Assembly (NCBI RefSeq): GCF_000632715.1 | Contig: NZ_BAWO01000053.1 | Coordinates: forward strand, 1-45,317 | Length of the DNA: 45,317 nucleotides | Source: Parageobacillus caldoxylosilyticus NBRC 107762 | Lineage (GTDB): Bacteria > Bacillota > Bacilli > Bacillales > Anoxybacillaceae | Reading direction: 5' to 3' | In this document: piece by piece, positions 6,579 through 14,883 of the stretch | Layout: each line of letters begins with the position of its first letter | Numbering within the stretch: position 1 is the stretch's first letter | Notes under the pieces: model-generated | What the model was told of the DNA's origin: nothing | The model's input: the letters and a program-made list of their open reading frames with translations, nothing else | Database searches by the model: none | Translations under genes and position numbers: made by a program

Positions 6579-8105
6579 TTGGATAAACATATTTCAGAGC
6601 TAATCGGTCATTCCCGTTTAAGAGACCGAATTGTAACGGCGGAAACAGCGGCTTCATGGATAAAAAACGGCATGACGCTCGGTTTGAGCGGATTTACCCG
6701 CGCGGGCGATGCCAAGGCAGTTCCTTTTGCACTGATCGAGAAAGCGAAACAACAACACTTAAAAGTAAACGTATATACAGGCGCTTCACTAGGCTCGGAC
6801 GTTGATAAGATGATGGCAGAAGCAGGAATTGTCAACAAAAGGCTTCCATTCCAGGCTGATTCTTTTATGCGCAAAAAAATTAACGAAGGGGAAATTTTGT
6901 TTATTGACCAACATTTATCCCATACAGCAGAATTAGTGCGTTCAGACGTATTAAATCCTATCGATTTCGCAATTGTGGAAGCGGTTTCGATAACGGAAGA
7001 TGGAATGATCATCCCGTCGACTTCCGTAGGAAATTCTTCTATCTTTGCGAAAAAAGCCCGACATATTATTGTTGAATTGAACACAGCACAACCAAAGGAA
7101 CTCAAAGGACTTCATGACATTTACGAAGTCGGCAAACAAGGGGAACGAGAACCGATACCTTTGACAAAAGTAGACGATCGAATCGGAACGATTGGCATTC
7201 CAGTGGATGAGGATAAAATTATTGGAATTGTTTTGACAAACCAATTTGATTCACCATCCACAATTGTACCTCCAGATGCGGAAACATCTGCTATAGCGAA
7301 TCATTTAATCCATTTTCTGCGAAAGGAAGTGGCAGCAGGTCGTCTTTCTGAACATTTAGCTCCGCTTCAAGCAGGTATTGGTTCGGTTGCAAATGCTGTC
7401 CTTTATGGTTTGTTAAATTCAGAATTTTCCAATTTAGAAGTTTATTCAGAAGTTCTTCAAGACGCCGTGTTTGATCTCATTGATGCTGGAAAAGTCCGGT
7501 TTGCTTCCGGCTGCTCCATTACTTTGTCTCAGAACAAAATGAAAGAAGTGTACTCCAATTTAGATGCTTACCGAGACAAGCTTATCCTTCGTCCTCAGGA
7601 GATTTCTAACCATCCGGAAATTGTTCGCCGTCTCGGACTCATTTCCATCAATACAGCCTTGGAAGCAGACATATACGGAAATATTAATTCTACACATGTT
7701 CGCGGCACAAACATGATGAACGGCATCGGTGGTTCAGGCGACTTTGCCCGCAATGCACGCCTTACCATCTTTGTGACAAAATCCGTTGCAAAAAATGGAG
7801 CTATTTCAAGCATCGTTCCATTCGTATCACACGTTGATCATACCGAACATGACGTGGATGTAATTATCACGGAGTATGGTTACGCTGACCTTCGCGGGTT
7901 GGCGCCAATTGAACGAGCGCCACTTATCATTGAAAATTGCGCACATCCAGATTACCGTCCGCAGTTGCGTGAATACTTCAAGGAAGCGCTTAAGCGCGGA
8001 GGCCAAACACCGCACGTCCTTGAAAAAGCATTCTCATGGCATGTCAATTACGAGAAATACGGAACCATGATGGAACCAAAATATCAACTGCAAACTCAAG
8101 AATAA
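6579..8105 (+). CDS. Acetyl-CoA hydrolase/transferase family protein (succinate:acetate CoA-transferase type)
   Basis: Class I CoA-transferase family enzyme of 508 residues, the usual length. It interconverts acyl-CoA esters and free acids, for example succinyl-CoA plus acetate. The expected catalytic glutamate is Glu291 in VYSEVLQDAV, equivalent to Glu294 of Acetobacter AarC. An oxyanion loop GIGGSGDFARNA and N-terminal LSGFTRAGDAKAVP are present. No ATG is in frame near the ribosome binding site AAAGAGGTGATG, so translation starts at TTG (6579). The gene stands alone, with its own terminator, downstream of a LytTR regulator that probably controls it. The likely role is assimilation or release of acetate or another short acid. 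Acetyl-CoA hydrolase activity alone is possible, since annotations in this family often confuse the two reactions. Confidence 0.9.
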   Translation: MDKHISELIGHSRLRDRIVTAETAASWIKNGMTLGLSGFTRAGDAKAVPFALIEKAKQQHLKVNVYTGASLGSDVDKMMAEAGIVNKRLPFQADSFMRKKINEGEILFIDQHLSHTAELVRSDVLNPIDFAIVEAVSITEDGMIIPSTSVGNSSIFAKKARHIIVELNTAQPKELKGLHDIYEVGKQGEREPIPLTKVDDRIGTIGIPVDEDKIIGIVLTNQFDSPSTIVPPDAETSAIANHLIHFLRKEVAAGRLSEHLAPLQAGIGSVANAVLYGLLNSEFSNLEVYSEVLQDAVFDLIDAGKVRFASGCSITLSQNKMKEVYSNLDAYRDKLILRPQEISNHPEIVRRLGLISINTALEADIYGNINSTHVRGTNMMNGIGGSGDFARNARLTIFVTKSVAKNGAISSIVPFVSHVDHTEHDVDVIITEYGYADLRGLAPIERAPLIIENCAHPDYRPQLREYFKEALKRGGQTPHVLEKAFSWHVNYEKYGTMMEPKYQLQTQE

Positions 8106-8117
8106 GATATGAAGAGC

Positions 8118-8147
8118 GGGGTAACCTTCACAAGGATACCCCTTTCA
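8118..8147 (+). terminator. Intrinsic terminator after the CoA-transferase gene
   Basis: GGGGTAACCTT (8118-8128) pairs with AAGGATACCCC (8132-8142) apart from one mismatch, followed by TTTC. Confidence 0.65.
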
Positions 8148-8376
8148 TCAAATTACACGTGCTCTACTATATTCCACTTAAACTTTTGACACATAAAACT
8201 TGTGAGAGACGTTGAAGTACTTTTCCTGGCATATTTTGCATCACCCAGAATCATGACAACCTTCACCTTTGTATTTTTCTACGTTAAGAGATATGAATAA
8301 AAATTCTCTGCCTCCCTAAAGGTAAATGCAATGAAGATCATTAAACTTACTAAACATTTCTGCCCTTTACTTCAAC
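8148..8376. other. Gene-free region
   Basis: I find no supported gene. Short frames on both strands lack a convincing ribosome binding site and family resemblance. A 33-codon minus-strand frame starting near 8253 has a GGTGA-like upstream sequence but nothing recognisable in its product. Confidence 0.4.
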
Positions 8377-8413
8377 AAAAAAAAGCATTACTCCTGTTTA
8401 TGGAAGTAATGCT
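8377..8413 (-). terminator. Minus-strand terminator for the small membrane protein gene
   Basis: AGCATTACT (8384-8392) pairs with AGTAATGCT (8405-8413). Read on the minus strand it is followed by eight T residues (8377-8384). It lies 60 bp beyond the stop of the gene at 8474-8662. Confidence 0.75.
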
Positions 8414-8473
8414 CCCGTTAGCCACCCACTCGACACTCACAGCGCCACAGATGATGAAAGAGAGTTCAATAAA

Positions 8474-8662
8474 TTATAAAAAAGGAATATTGCCATGATT
8501 CTGTTTAGTACTGTGCATATAAGTTTCTACATAAATTCTTTCAGAATCTGAAACATTTTTTGCTCCTTCTTCAGGGTCTATTTTTATATTTCTTTTTCTT
8601 GCGATAAAATCCATAACGCCCCCCACGAGAAGCAGTCCAACGATTAATATAATCCATCCCAC
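8474..8662 (-). CDS. Small single-pass membrane protein, hypothetical
   Basis: A 62-residue protein with one hydrophobic segment at about residues 3-20 (rich in Ile, Leu, Val and Gly). Basic residues RKR follow, then a polar, acidic tail, which suggests an N-out/C-in single-pass protein. I do not recognise a family. Translation starts at GTG (8662), preceded by GGAGG at a 10-nt distance; the only nearby ATG is out of frame. A strong minus-strand terminator lies downstream, which supports it being a real, separately transcribed gene. It stands between the CoA-transferase and tcyP with no operon partners. No function is assigned. Confidence 0.6.
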   Translation of the reverse strand: MGWIILIVGLLLVGGVMDFIARKRNIKIDPEEGAKNVSDSERIYVETYMHSTKQNHGNIPFL

Positions 8663-8722
8663 AATTTTATCGCCTCCTGCTTTATTTTATTATATTTTAG
8701 CACTTATTGGTAACGATTATAT

Positions 8723-8836
8723 CTATTGGATAAAAAGAAAACGCTGCTTAATGTAGGGTATAAATGGATAAAGCTCGGCAAACGCCTTCTCATCCCCCTG
8801 CTGAATCCTTTGGACGATTTCCTTCTCTATCTCCTC
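8723..8836 (-). pseudogene. Remnant of a sigma-factor-like/HTH small protein
   Basis: The minus strand encodes about 38 codons reading EEIEKEIVQR, IQQGDEKAFAELY and PFIPYIKQ before a TAG stop at 8723-8725. The QGDEKAFAELY segment is typical of the start of sigma-70-like or RsoA/HTH_16-type proteins. No ATG, GTG or TTG lies between the upstream in-frame stop and this segment, and the frame stops before any DNA-binding part. I read it as a decayed fragment. A GGAGGTGAGG ribosome-binding-like sequence does precede an ATA codon, so a non-standard start cannot be fully excluded. Confidence 0.4.
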
Positions 8837-8999
8837 ACCTCCCCAGTGCTGTTTTCACTTTATATCCCCCGATAAAAAGCAAAATGTTTTCGTTTTCGAT
8901 AACAAAATCTTAATAAATTCTGTATAAATCCATTCATGAATTTTTTTATTTGCAATAGCAATTTCCTATAAACTCTTTCATACGATAAATAAAGCCTAC

Positions 9000-9028
9000 T
9001 TGACATATCGGTTTTTAATCATTAGAGT
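9000..9028 (+). promoter_or_regulatory. Sigma-A promoter of tcyP
   Basis: A consensus -35 TTGACA (9000-9005), a 17-nt spacer and TAGAGT (9023-9028) lie 27 bp before the ribosome binding site. Upstream, between about 8911 and 8950, AAATTC and GAATTT form an inverted pair that recalls the CymR operator (ending in GGAATTTA) of B. subtilis cystine genes. The match is loose, so CymR control is only a suggestion. Bases 8837-8999 contain no gene. Confidence 0.7.
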
Positions 9029-9055
9029 AATTTTACGTGTCAGGAGGGATTGACG

Positions 9056-10441
9056 ATGAATGTTTACCTAATCATTTTCAACATTGCTATATTGCTGTTA
9101 TTGATTGGTGTTTTGGCCTATATGCAAAAGAAACATGTTTCCTTCTCCAAACGGGTGTTTACTGCTCTTGGACTAGGAATCGTCTTTGGGTTCGCATTGC
9201 AGGGAGTGTACGGGGCTGGTTCCGCTATCGTCCAGCAGTCCACCCAATGGTTTGACATTGTCGGCACAGGATATGTAAAGCTATTGCAAATGATTGTTAT
9301 GCCATTAGTTTTCATTTCTATCGTTATGGCGTTTACCAAACTTTCTATATCTAATCATTTAGGAAAAATTGCCACGCTCATTATTGGGCTATTATTGGGC
9401 ACTACGGCGATAGCTGCTTCTATCGGTATCATGGCCTCATTAGGATTTCAATTAGAGGCGATGGAAATTCCTTCAGGAGAAGCGGAACAGACACGTGGAC
9501 AGGAGTTAGAACAAAAATATGAACAAATTCAAAACCTGTCCTTCCCGCAAAAAATTATCGAGCTGCTTCCGGCAAATCCATTTTTAGATTTCACGGGACA
9601 ACGCAGTACATCCACCATAGCGGTTGTTATTTTTGCGGCCTTTGTCGGCATTGCTTATTTAGGGGTTGCCAGAAAACAGCCTGAACAAGCGGAAATGTTC
9701 AAAAAAATAGTGGATGCCTTGTACGCTATTGTCATGCGTATCGTCACGTTGGTGCTCCGTTTAACGCCTTACGGAATTTTAGCCATTATGTCCCGAGTGA
9801 CTGCGACAAGCGATATAGACGCAATCGCAAAACTAGGAAAATTTGTCGTCGCTTCCTATATTGCACTTTTCGTTATGTTTGCCATTCATTTGCTAATTTT
9901 AGTGCTGGCCGGACTAAACCCTATTACTTACGTAAAAAAAGTGCTGCCGGTACTGTCGTTTGCATTCACTTCCCGTTCAAGCGCGGCCACTCTTCCATTG
10001 AATGTGAAAGCACAAACAACCGCTCTTGGCGTTCCGGAAGGCATTGCCAACTTTGCCGGCTCATTTGGGCTGTCAATTGGGCAAAATGGCTGTGCCGGCA
10101 TTTATCCTGCCATGCTTGCAGTGATGATCGCGCCAACCGTCAACATCGATCCAGCCTCCCTTTCCTTTATTTTGACGCTTATTCTAGTCGTCACCATCAG
10201 TTCGTTTGGGGTTGCAGGCGTTGGCGGTGGGGCTACGTTTGCGGCGATTTTAGTGCTATCGACTATGAATCTGCCAGTAGCATTAGCAGGATTGCTCATT
10301 TCCGTAGAGCCGTTGATTGACATGGGAAGAACTGCCTTGAACGTCAGCGGAAGCATGACCGCCGGTGTAGTCACCAGCCGCATCACTAAAGAATTGAATT
10401 TAAATGTCTATAACGAAGAAACGCAAAAACTAGAAGCATAA
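9056..10441 (+). CDS. tcyP: L-cystine transporter TcyP, sodium/dicarboxylate symporter family
   Basis: Secondary transporter of the DAACS (dicarboxylate/amino acid:cation symporter) family that imports L-cystine. The 461-residue protein has repeated hydrophobic segments across its length and the C-terminal family region with SRSSAATLPLN, followed by the hairpin-loop segment rich in GVPEG and GQNGCAGIYPAM. Overall it closely resembles B. subtilis TcyP (YhcL). A TTG at 9050 is in frame, but the ATG at 9056 is correctly spaced (7 nt) after AGGAGGG (9042-9048), so I use it. The gene is monocistronic with its own promoter and a strong terminator. It fits the other sulfur-acquisition genes in the window. 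Confidence 0.92.
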   Translation: MNVYLIIFNIAILLLLIGVLAYMQKKHVSFSKRVFTALGLGIVFGFALQGVYGAGSAIVQQSTQWFDIVGTGYVKLLQMIVMPLVFISIVMAFTKLSISNHLGKIATLIIGLLLGTTAIAASIGIMASLGFQLEAMEIPSGEAEQTRGQELEQKYEQIQNLSFPQKIIELLPANPFLDFTGQRSTSTIAVVIFAAFVGIAYLGVARKQPEQAEMFKKIVDALYAIVMRIVTLVLRLTPYGILAIMSRVTATSDIDAIAKLGKFVVASYIALFVMFAIHLLILVLAGLNPITYVKKVLPVLSFAFTSRSSAATLPLNVKAQTTALGVPEGIANFAGSFGLSIGQNGCAGIYPAMLAVMIAPTVNIDPASLSFILTLILVVTISSFGVAGVGGGATFAAILVLSTMNLPVALAGLLISVEPLIDMGRTALNVSGSMTAGVVTSRITKELNLNVYNEETQKLEA

Positions 10442-10567
10442 AGCTTGGATATGTTTCTCGCTTTCCCGCACGCCAAAACATCCAGCTGCACTTGCACGCG
10501 GTAAATGAAAGAAGAAGGCCTAAATATGGTGAACGGGCATCGGTCAAACAGATACGTGTAAAAGAAT

Positions 10568-10613
10568 TACGGCATGGGTTCAGTATTCAACAGAACCCAT
10601 GCCGTATTCATTT
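10568..10613 (+). terminator. Terminator downstream of tcyP
   Basis: A 14-bp perfect stem, TACGGCATGGGTTC (10568-10581) with GAACCCATGCCGTA (10593-10606), followed by TTCATTTG. It lies about 125 bp beyond the stop codon. The bases between hold no gene that I can support. Confidence 0.7.
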
Positions 10614-10707
10614 GTGCTTCTTCAACAGTTTGCGGCGAAACGGAAACATGTCATGGCATCACAGATTATAGAAAAAATTCTGTTCTTCGATGGGAGTAAG
10701 AAATCGT

Positions 10708-11301
10708 TCACATTTTTAAATTCCATCCTGTATAAACACCTGCTAAAAATATTGTCGTAATCACAATAAAATGGAAGACAATCCATCCCCATCTTCCATA
10801 GCGAAAAGATTTAGATTGTATCGGTTTTCTTGAATGAGTTGGAACAATTTTTCCACCAATCCACTCAAAAAGAAGCAAATAAATCCACCACCATGTATAA
10901 GAGTCCCAAGCATCCCAGTTTTCTTTGTAATCCATTATCTTAACTGGGGGGAATAACACGAAAATTTCTAAAAGCATCGCGATATGAACCATCCCCCAGT
11001 AAAAGGGGATCTTCCATCCCCATTTAGCCGGACTATATCTCACTCCGAAAAGAACATAAAAAGGAATGACCGTAAACATTTCAATGATAGGTATTGGTGA
11101 CATAGGGATAAGTCTAGCCGGAAAAGAGTAAAATCCGATAGAAACAAATACAAAACAAAGGAAAGCTCCCGTCAAACTGCTTATAAAATAGAGCAACCCA
11201 TATCGTTCGAAATTGTTTCTTAATATAAAAAAACTTCCAATAAGACTAAGGATCACTGCTGTTATTTCCATCATTTGTGTCGCTTTTAACCCATATATCA
11301 T
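10708..11301 (-). CDS. CBO0543-family integral membrane protein
   Basis: A 197-residue, very hydrophobic protein with about five or six predicted membrane helices. It is rich in Trp and Tyr, with the conserved WGWKIPFYWG-type and RYGRWGWIVFHF motifs of the CBO0543 family found in Firmicutes. No enzymatic motif is visible and the family function is unknown. The start at 11301 follows AAGGGG at about 10 nt. It converges with tcyP, from which it is separated by the strong hairpin, and has no operon partners. The family call rests on the aromatic-rich motifs and length. A transport or stress role would be speculation. Confidence 0.75.
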   Translation of the reverse strand: MIYGLKATQMMEITAVILSLIGSFFILRNNFERYGLLYFISSLTGAFLCFVFVSIGFYSFPARLIPMSPIPIIEMFTVIPFYVLFGVRYSPAKWGWKIPFYWGMVHIAMLLEIFVLFPPVKIMDYKENWDAWDSYTWWWIYLLLFEWIGGKIVPTHSRKPIQSKSFRYGRWGWIVFHFIVITTIFLAGVYTGWNLKM

Positions 11302-11622
11302 CAGTACTTACCCCTTTGCAATGACCTCATTTGTATAACATCCCCAATTATCAGCTATTTAATGAAACTGCTCAGAGTTGAACATTCAACGTGAACCAGT
11401 CTATCTTAGTATTTCTAATGAATGTTTCTTCCCCTTCCCCATTATTCCCTAACAAAAAAAGAGAAACAGGAGCCCATCCCGTTTCTCTTGAAAAATTGTT
11501 TATTTTTCATCCTAACCAGTTCAGTAAACTGGATGGAGAAGGATTTTCCTTTTTCCTGTTATTTATCAAAACTTTACTTCGGTTTTGGCAAGAAGAGTTT
11601 TTTATTTTTAGCAAGAGTTTAT
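11302..11622. other. Gene-free region with minus-strand hairpins
   Basis: The stretch beyond the end of the methyltransferase gene has no supported gene. Read on the minus strand it contains several small stems: CAAAAC/GTTTTG near 11563-11585, CAGTT/AACTG within CATCC/GGATG near 11510-11537, and a terminator at 11454-11488. A plus-strand open frame here is pyrimidine-rich and runs antisense into the methyltransferase, so I reject it. Confidence 0.45.
11454..11488 (-). terminator. Minus-strand intrinsic terminator downstream of rlmD
   Basis: AGAGAAAC (11460-11467) pairs with GTTTCTCT (11481-11488). On the minus strand a run of seven T residues follows. It is 135 bp beyond the methyltransferase stop, so the transcript would have a long 3' tail. 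Confidence 0.7.
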
Positions 11623-13008
11623 TTATGCTCTTATCTTTAACACTAATCGCGCTACACTTTCTACATGAGCGGTATGCGGGAACATATCGACCGGCTGGAT
11701 GTAATCGACATGGTAGCTTTCCGAAAGCACATCGATATCTCGCGCAAGGCTGGACGGGTTGCAGGAGACATACACAACCGTTTTCGGCTGGACACGGAGA
11801 ATCGTTTGCAGCAGCGCCCTGTCGCAGCCGGTGCGCGGCGGATCGACGATGATGACATCGGGCTTCCAGCCTTCCTTCACCCATTTTGGAAGCAGCGTTT
11901 CCGCTTTGCCTGTCGTATACATCGTATTGGCAAACCCATGTTTTTTCGCGTTTTTCTTGGCATCTTCAATCGCTTCTGGAATGACGTCCATGCCGCGCAC
12001 TTCACGGGCGTCTTTGGCAAGCCAAAGCCCGATCGTGCCGACGCCGCAATAGGCATCGACGACTTTTTCTGTTCCGGTTAAAGCGGCGGCCTTTTTCACT
12101 TCGTCGTACAGTTTTACCGTTTGCACCGGATTCAGCTGAAAAAACGCCCGCGCTGACAGTTCAAACGATAAGTCGCCGAGCACTTCCTGGATGTATTCTT
12201 CTCCTTCCAGCAGCTCCGTTTCTTCCCCGAAAATGAGGGATGTCTTCCGTCCGTTAATATTTTGCACAATCGATTTTACTTCCGGAAGACGCCGCTTTAT
12301 TTCGTCAACCAGCAATTGTTTACGCGGAATATCTTTTGTCGCCGTAATGAGCACGAGCTGCACGTCCCCCGTATGAAACCCGACCCTAGCAACAATCGTG
12401 CGGACAACCCCGGTCTGCGTCCGCTCGTTGTAAATCGGAATGCGCAAATCTTGGAGAATCATTTTCACAATGTTGGTCACACGGTTCGTAGCCGGATGCT
12501 GGATGAGGCATTCGGAAATGTCAATGAGCTGATGGGAATTCAAGCCGTACAAACCGGCGATGACCGTTCCTTTTTTGATACCGACTTGAAACTGGCTTTT
12601 ATTGCGGTAATGCCACGGGTCATCCATTCCGATCGTCGGGCGGATCGACAGCGTTTCCACCGGCAGCCGGCAATGCCGCTCGAGCGCCTGAATGACGATA
12701 TCGCGTTTTTCGCGAAGCTGCGCTTCGTAATCAAGATGTTGCAGCTGACAGCCGCCGCATTGTTCGTAAACAGGGCATCTTGGGGTGACGCGGTATGGGG
12801 AACGCTTGCGAATTTTTTTGATTTTCGCTTCCGCGTATTTCGGATGAATGTTCGTCGCCTCTACGACGACTTCCTCTCCCGGGAGCGCGCCTGGGACAAA
12901 CACCACTTGCTTTTTAAAATAGCCGACTCCTTCCCCATTGATGCCGAGCCGCTTAATCGTCAACGGAAACTGTTGCCCCTTCTTGATCGTAATTGCTTGC
13001 TTCGTCAT
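11623..13008 (-). CDS. rlmD: 23S rRNA (uracil-C5)-methyltransferase, RumA/RlmD family
   Basis: SAM-dependent m5U methyltransferase acting on 23S rRNA. Domains in order: an N-terminal TRAM domain (about 10-65); a [4Fe-4S] site with cysteines about 78, 84 and 87 ([10 protein letters not shown]) and a later cysteine near 166; and a Rossmann methyltransferase domain with [20 protein letters not shown] and the catalytic cysteine in [13 protein letters not shown]. The first ATG (13014) is only 4 nt after GAGGAG. The second, at 13008, is at 10 nt and is used here (461 residues). It follows the AlkA-type gene by about 15 bp on the same strand, the same order as yfjP-yfjO in B. subtilis. Synteny therefore points to the YfjO paralogue rather than YefA/RlmCD, so the exact uridine modified is uncertain. 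Confidence 0.88.
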   Translation of the reverse strand: MTKQAITIKKGQQFPLTIKRLGINGEGVGYFKKQVVFVPGALPGEEVVVEATNIHPKYAEAKIKKIRKRSPYRVTPRCPVYEQCGGCQLQHLDYEAQLREKRDIVIQALERHCRLPVETLSIRPTIGMDDPWHYRNKSQFQVGIKKGTVIAGLYGLNSHQLIDISECLIQHPATNRVTNIVKMILQDLRIPIYNERTQTGVVRTIVARVGFHTGDVQLVLITATKDIPRKQLLVDEIKRRLPEVKSIVQNINGRKTSLIFGEETELLEGEEYIQEVLGDLSFELSARAFFQLNPVQTVKLYDEVKKAAALTGTEKVVDAYCGVGTIGLWLAKDAREVRGMDVIPEAIEDAKKNAKKHGFANTMYTTGKAETLLPKWVKEGWKPDVIIVDPPRTGCDRALLQTILRVQPKTVVYVSCNPSSLARDIDVLSESYHVDYIQPVDMFPHTAHVESVARLVLKIRA

Positions 13009-13023
13009 ATGCATGCCACTCCT

Positions 13024-13890
13024 CTATTCGATGCTTCTCCATAAGTATAACGATGCGTAGCTTAAATACGGCTCCCATCGATTGCTTAGCTCTTCCATTT
13101 GTTGGGCTGACGGCTTTTCCGAAAGACCGAAGAGGCGCTGGATCGCCCGCTGCAAACCGATGTCCGCTTTTGGAAACACGTTTGGTTTTCCAAGCCCAAA
13201 TAGAAGAAAATTTTGCACCGTCCATGGCCCGATGCCGCGAATCGATAACAATGCTTCCATCACTTCCGCCTCGCTTTTGTGCGCAAGTCCCTCTAATGAA
13301 AGCTTCCCTTCGGCAATGAGCCGCGATGTATCAACGATATACTCTGCCTTTCGTCCGCTTAACTGCAGCTGTTTCAGTTCATCATAGGAAAGAGCGGCAA
13401 TGTCTTCCGGCCGTGGATAAAACCAAACGCCATCGATTTGCGTTCCAAACGTTTTCACAAACCGCTCTGTCAGGCGGTAAGCAACTTTCAAATTTAATTG
13501 CTGGTGAATGAGACATTTCATTAAACAAAAATAAAGGTCAAAATCTAAAATAAGCGGCATTCCTTGATATTCAGTAAAAAGCGGCTGTAATTCGGTCCGC
13601 TGGAAATGTTCGTGAATCGGGGCAAGCGGCGTATTCCATTGAAACAAATGGGAAATCCGCTCGATAATTTCCTTTTTTCGTTCTGGATATGGCGCCGTAA
13701 CAAGAAAGCTCGGCTCCTCCTTTGTCCCAATGCTTTCGACCGTAACGGCGATTGGGATCTGTTGAACATAAAGCGGAACAACGACCTTCTGTTTCGCTAT
13801 ATCCACCGATATAAGAGGATCGAGCGCAAGCCGCTTCAGCGCGTGGGAAAAATCATACGGAGGGGCGACATCAACTCGCTGTTGCCACAT
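13024..13890 (-). CDS. DNA-3-methyladenine glycosylase II (AlkA/YfjP type)
   Basis: Base-excision repair glycosylase of the HhH-GPD superfamily that removes alkylated purines. The 288-residue protein has the helix-hairpin-helix LSIRGIGPWTV at about 215-226 and the catalytic aspartate at about 243 in FPKADIGLQRA. An N-terminal AlkA_N-like domain precedes these. The ATG at 13890 is spaced 7 nt after AAGGTG; a TTG two codons upstream is less likely. By order and length it corresponds to B. subtilis YfjP. It is transcribed just before the rRNA methyltransferase gene with a very short gap, so the two probably form an operon. Lesion specificity is inferred from the family. Confidence 0.88.
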   Translation of the reverse strand: MWQQRVDVAPPYDFSHALKRLALDPLISVDIAKQKVVVPLYVQQIPIAVTVESIGTKEEPSFLVTAPYPERKKEIIERISHLFQWNTPLAPIHEHFQRTELQPLFTEYQGMPLILDFDLYFCLMKCLIHQQLNLKVAYRLTERFVKTFGTQIDGVWFYPRPEDIAALSYDELKQLQLSGRKAEYIVDTSRLIAEGKLSLEGLAHKSEAEVMEALLSIRGIGPWTVQNFLLFGLGKPNVFPKADIGLQRAIQRLFGLSEKPSAQQMEELSNRWEPYLSYASLYLWRSIE

Positions 13891-13933
13891 AACCAATCAC
13901 CTTATTCATCATCGTTAATACCCACATTATAAC

Positions 13934-13968
13934 GAAAAATACCCCTTTAAACAAAACGTTCAAGGGGT
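13934..13968 (-). terminator. Terminator overlapping the pdaA stop codon
   Basis: ACCCCTT (13941-13947) pairs with AAGGGGT (13962-13968), and on the minus strand ATTTTT follows. The upstream arm includes the last coding codons and touches the stop codon (13960-13962). Confidence 0.75.
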
Positions 13969-14763
13969 AAAAAGCCATGGATGCAAATTCATTTTTTCGA
14001 TCATCAGATCATCAAGGCTTTTAAACGTGTAACCTTGCTTGCGCAAATCGTCAATCACTTTCGCAAGCGCATCCGCATTGTCTTTCGAGACGGTATGAAG
14101 CAATAAAATCGCGCCCGGATGAATTTGTTTCATAATGTTATCGTATGCGTACTTCCATCCTTTTTGATTGTTCGTCTGCCAATCAACAAACGCAAGCGAC
14201 CAAAATACATGGTAATAACCAAGCTCGCGGGCGATCGCCATCGTTCGTTCGCTGAAAATGCCTCTTGGTGGTCGAAGATACATCATTCCTTTTTGCCCCG
14301 TCAGCTCTTCCGTTTTTTTACGAACGGATTCCAGCTCCTCCCGCAGCTGTTCATCGCTCACTTGCGTTAAATCAGGATGATGCCACGAGTGATTGCCGAC
14401 AATATGCCCTTCTTTTGCCATTCGTTTTACTAAATCAGGTGCGGTGTTTAAATAATGCCCCGTCACAAAAAACGTCGCTGGCACTTTTTTTTCTTTTAAG
14501 ACATCTAAAATTTTCGCTGTATAACCGTTTTCATAGCCGTTATCAAACGTTAAATAAATTTCTTTTTTATTTGGATTTCCTAAATAAAATGCGTCGTATT
14601 TGGCAAGCAGTTGATCCAACTCTTTTCCCGCAGAAGGAGGCTCGTGATTCTCGCTTCGCTTAAACCCCCAATGAATCGCTTTATTGCTTGCGGCTTCCGC
14701 AGAAGCAGGAACAAATGATAAGATGATGGCACTGAAAAACAACCATATCGTCCATTTTTTCAT
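13960..14763 (-). CDS. pdaA: Delta-lactam-biosynthetic de-N-acetylase PdaA
   Basis: Sporulation polysaccharide deacetylase that removes N-acetyl from muramic acid residues in the forespore cortex, a step needed for muramic delta-lactam and germination. The 267 residues comprise a signal peptide (1-25, ending ASAEAA) and a CE4/NodB domain. The first motif is TFDNGYENG with Asp74, where PdaA-type enzymes have DN in place of the usual DD. The metal-site motif is His125-x3-His129, RPPRG is at 164-168 and an LLLHT motif lies near the C-terminus. The ATG at 14763 follows AAGGAGGAAAGACGG. A 26-codon ORF upstream overlaps it by ATGA. The position between yfjP-type and yfkAB genes matches B. subtilis. 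I expect forespore (sigma-G) expression but cannot identify that promoter. Confidence 0.92.
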   Translation of the reverse strand: MKKWTIWLFFSAIILSFVPASAEAASNKAIHWGFKRSENHEPPSAGKELDQLLAKYDAFYLGNPNKKEIYLTFDNGYENGYTAKILDVLKEKKVPATFFVTGHYLNTAPDLVKRMAKEGHIVGNHSWHHPDLTQVSDEQLREELESVRKKTEELTGQKGMMYLRPPRGIFSERTMAIARELGYYHVFWSLAFVDWQTNNQKGWKYAYDNIMKQIHPGAILLLHTVSKDNADALAKVIDDLRKQGYTFKSLDDLMIEKMNLHPWLFTP

Positions 14764-14840
14764 CCGTCTTTCCTCCTTGTCGTGCTGCTAACCATTAGTT
14801 TTTTCCACCATTGCCGCTTTAACCGCGCCATTTTTTGCAT
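14760..14840 (-). CDS. Candidate 26-residue basic micro-ORF coupled to pdaA
   Basis: On the minus strand an ATG at 14840 opens a 26-codon frame rich in Lys, Arg and Trp (MQKMARLKRQWWKKLM at its start). Its TGA overlaps the ATG of pdaA in an ATGA arrangement. The upstream GGTGA is a weak ribosome binding site, and the start abuts the T-tract of the fumarase terminator, so a transcript would have to start very close by. It may be a translationally coupled leader peptide or coincidence. B. subtilis annotates a short gene, yfjT, beside pdaA, but I cannot compare the sequences here. Confidence 0.3.
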   Translation of the reverse strand: MQKMARLKRQWWKKLMVSSTTRRKDG

Positions 14841-14874
14841 AAAAAATCACCGCCAGCACTTAGCTGACGGTGAT
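14840..14874 (-). terminator. Terminator of the class I fumarase gene
   Basis: ATCACCGCCAGC (14846-14857) pairs with GCTGACGGTGAT (14863-14874) with one mismatch over a 5-nt loop. On the minus strand TTTTTT follows. Confidence 0.85.
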
Positions 14875-14883
14875 ATATTTTTC

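Noticed and set aside
6343-6657. Minus-strand 104-codon Lys-rich frame upstream of the CoA-transferase
   Set aside because: Low-complexity AT-rich DNA overlapping the real gene start; no ribosome binding site or homology.
11391-11852. Plus-strand 153-codon frame
   Set aside because: Its first half is pyrimidine-rich intergenic DNA with minus-strand hairpins, and its second half is antisense to the rRNA methyltransferase.
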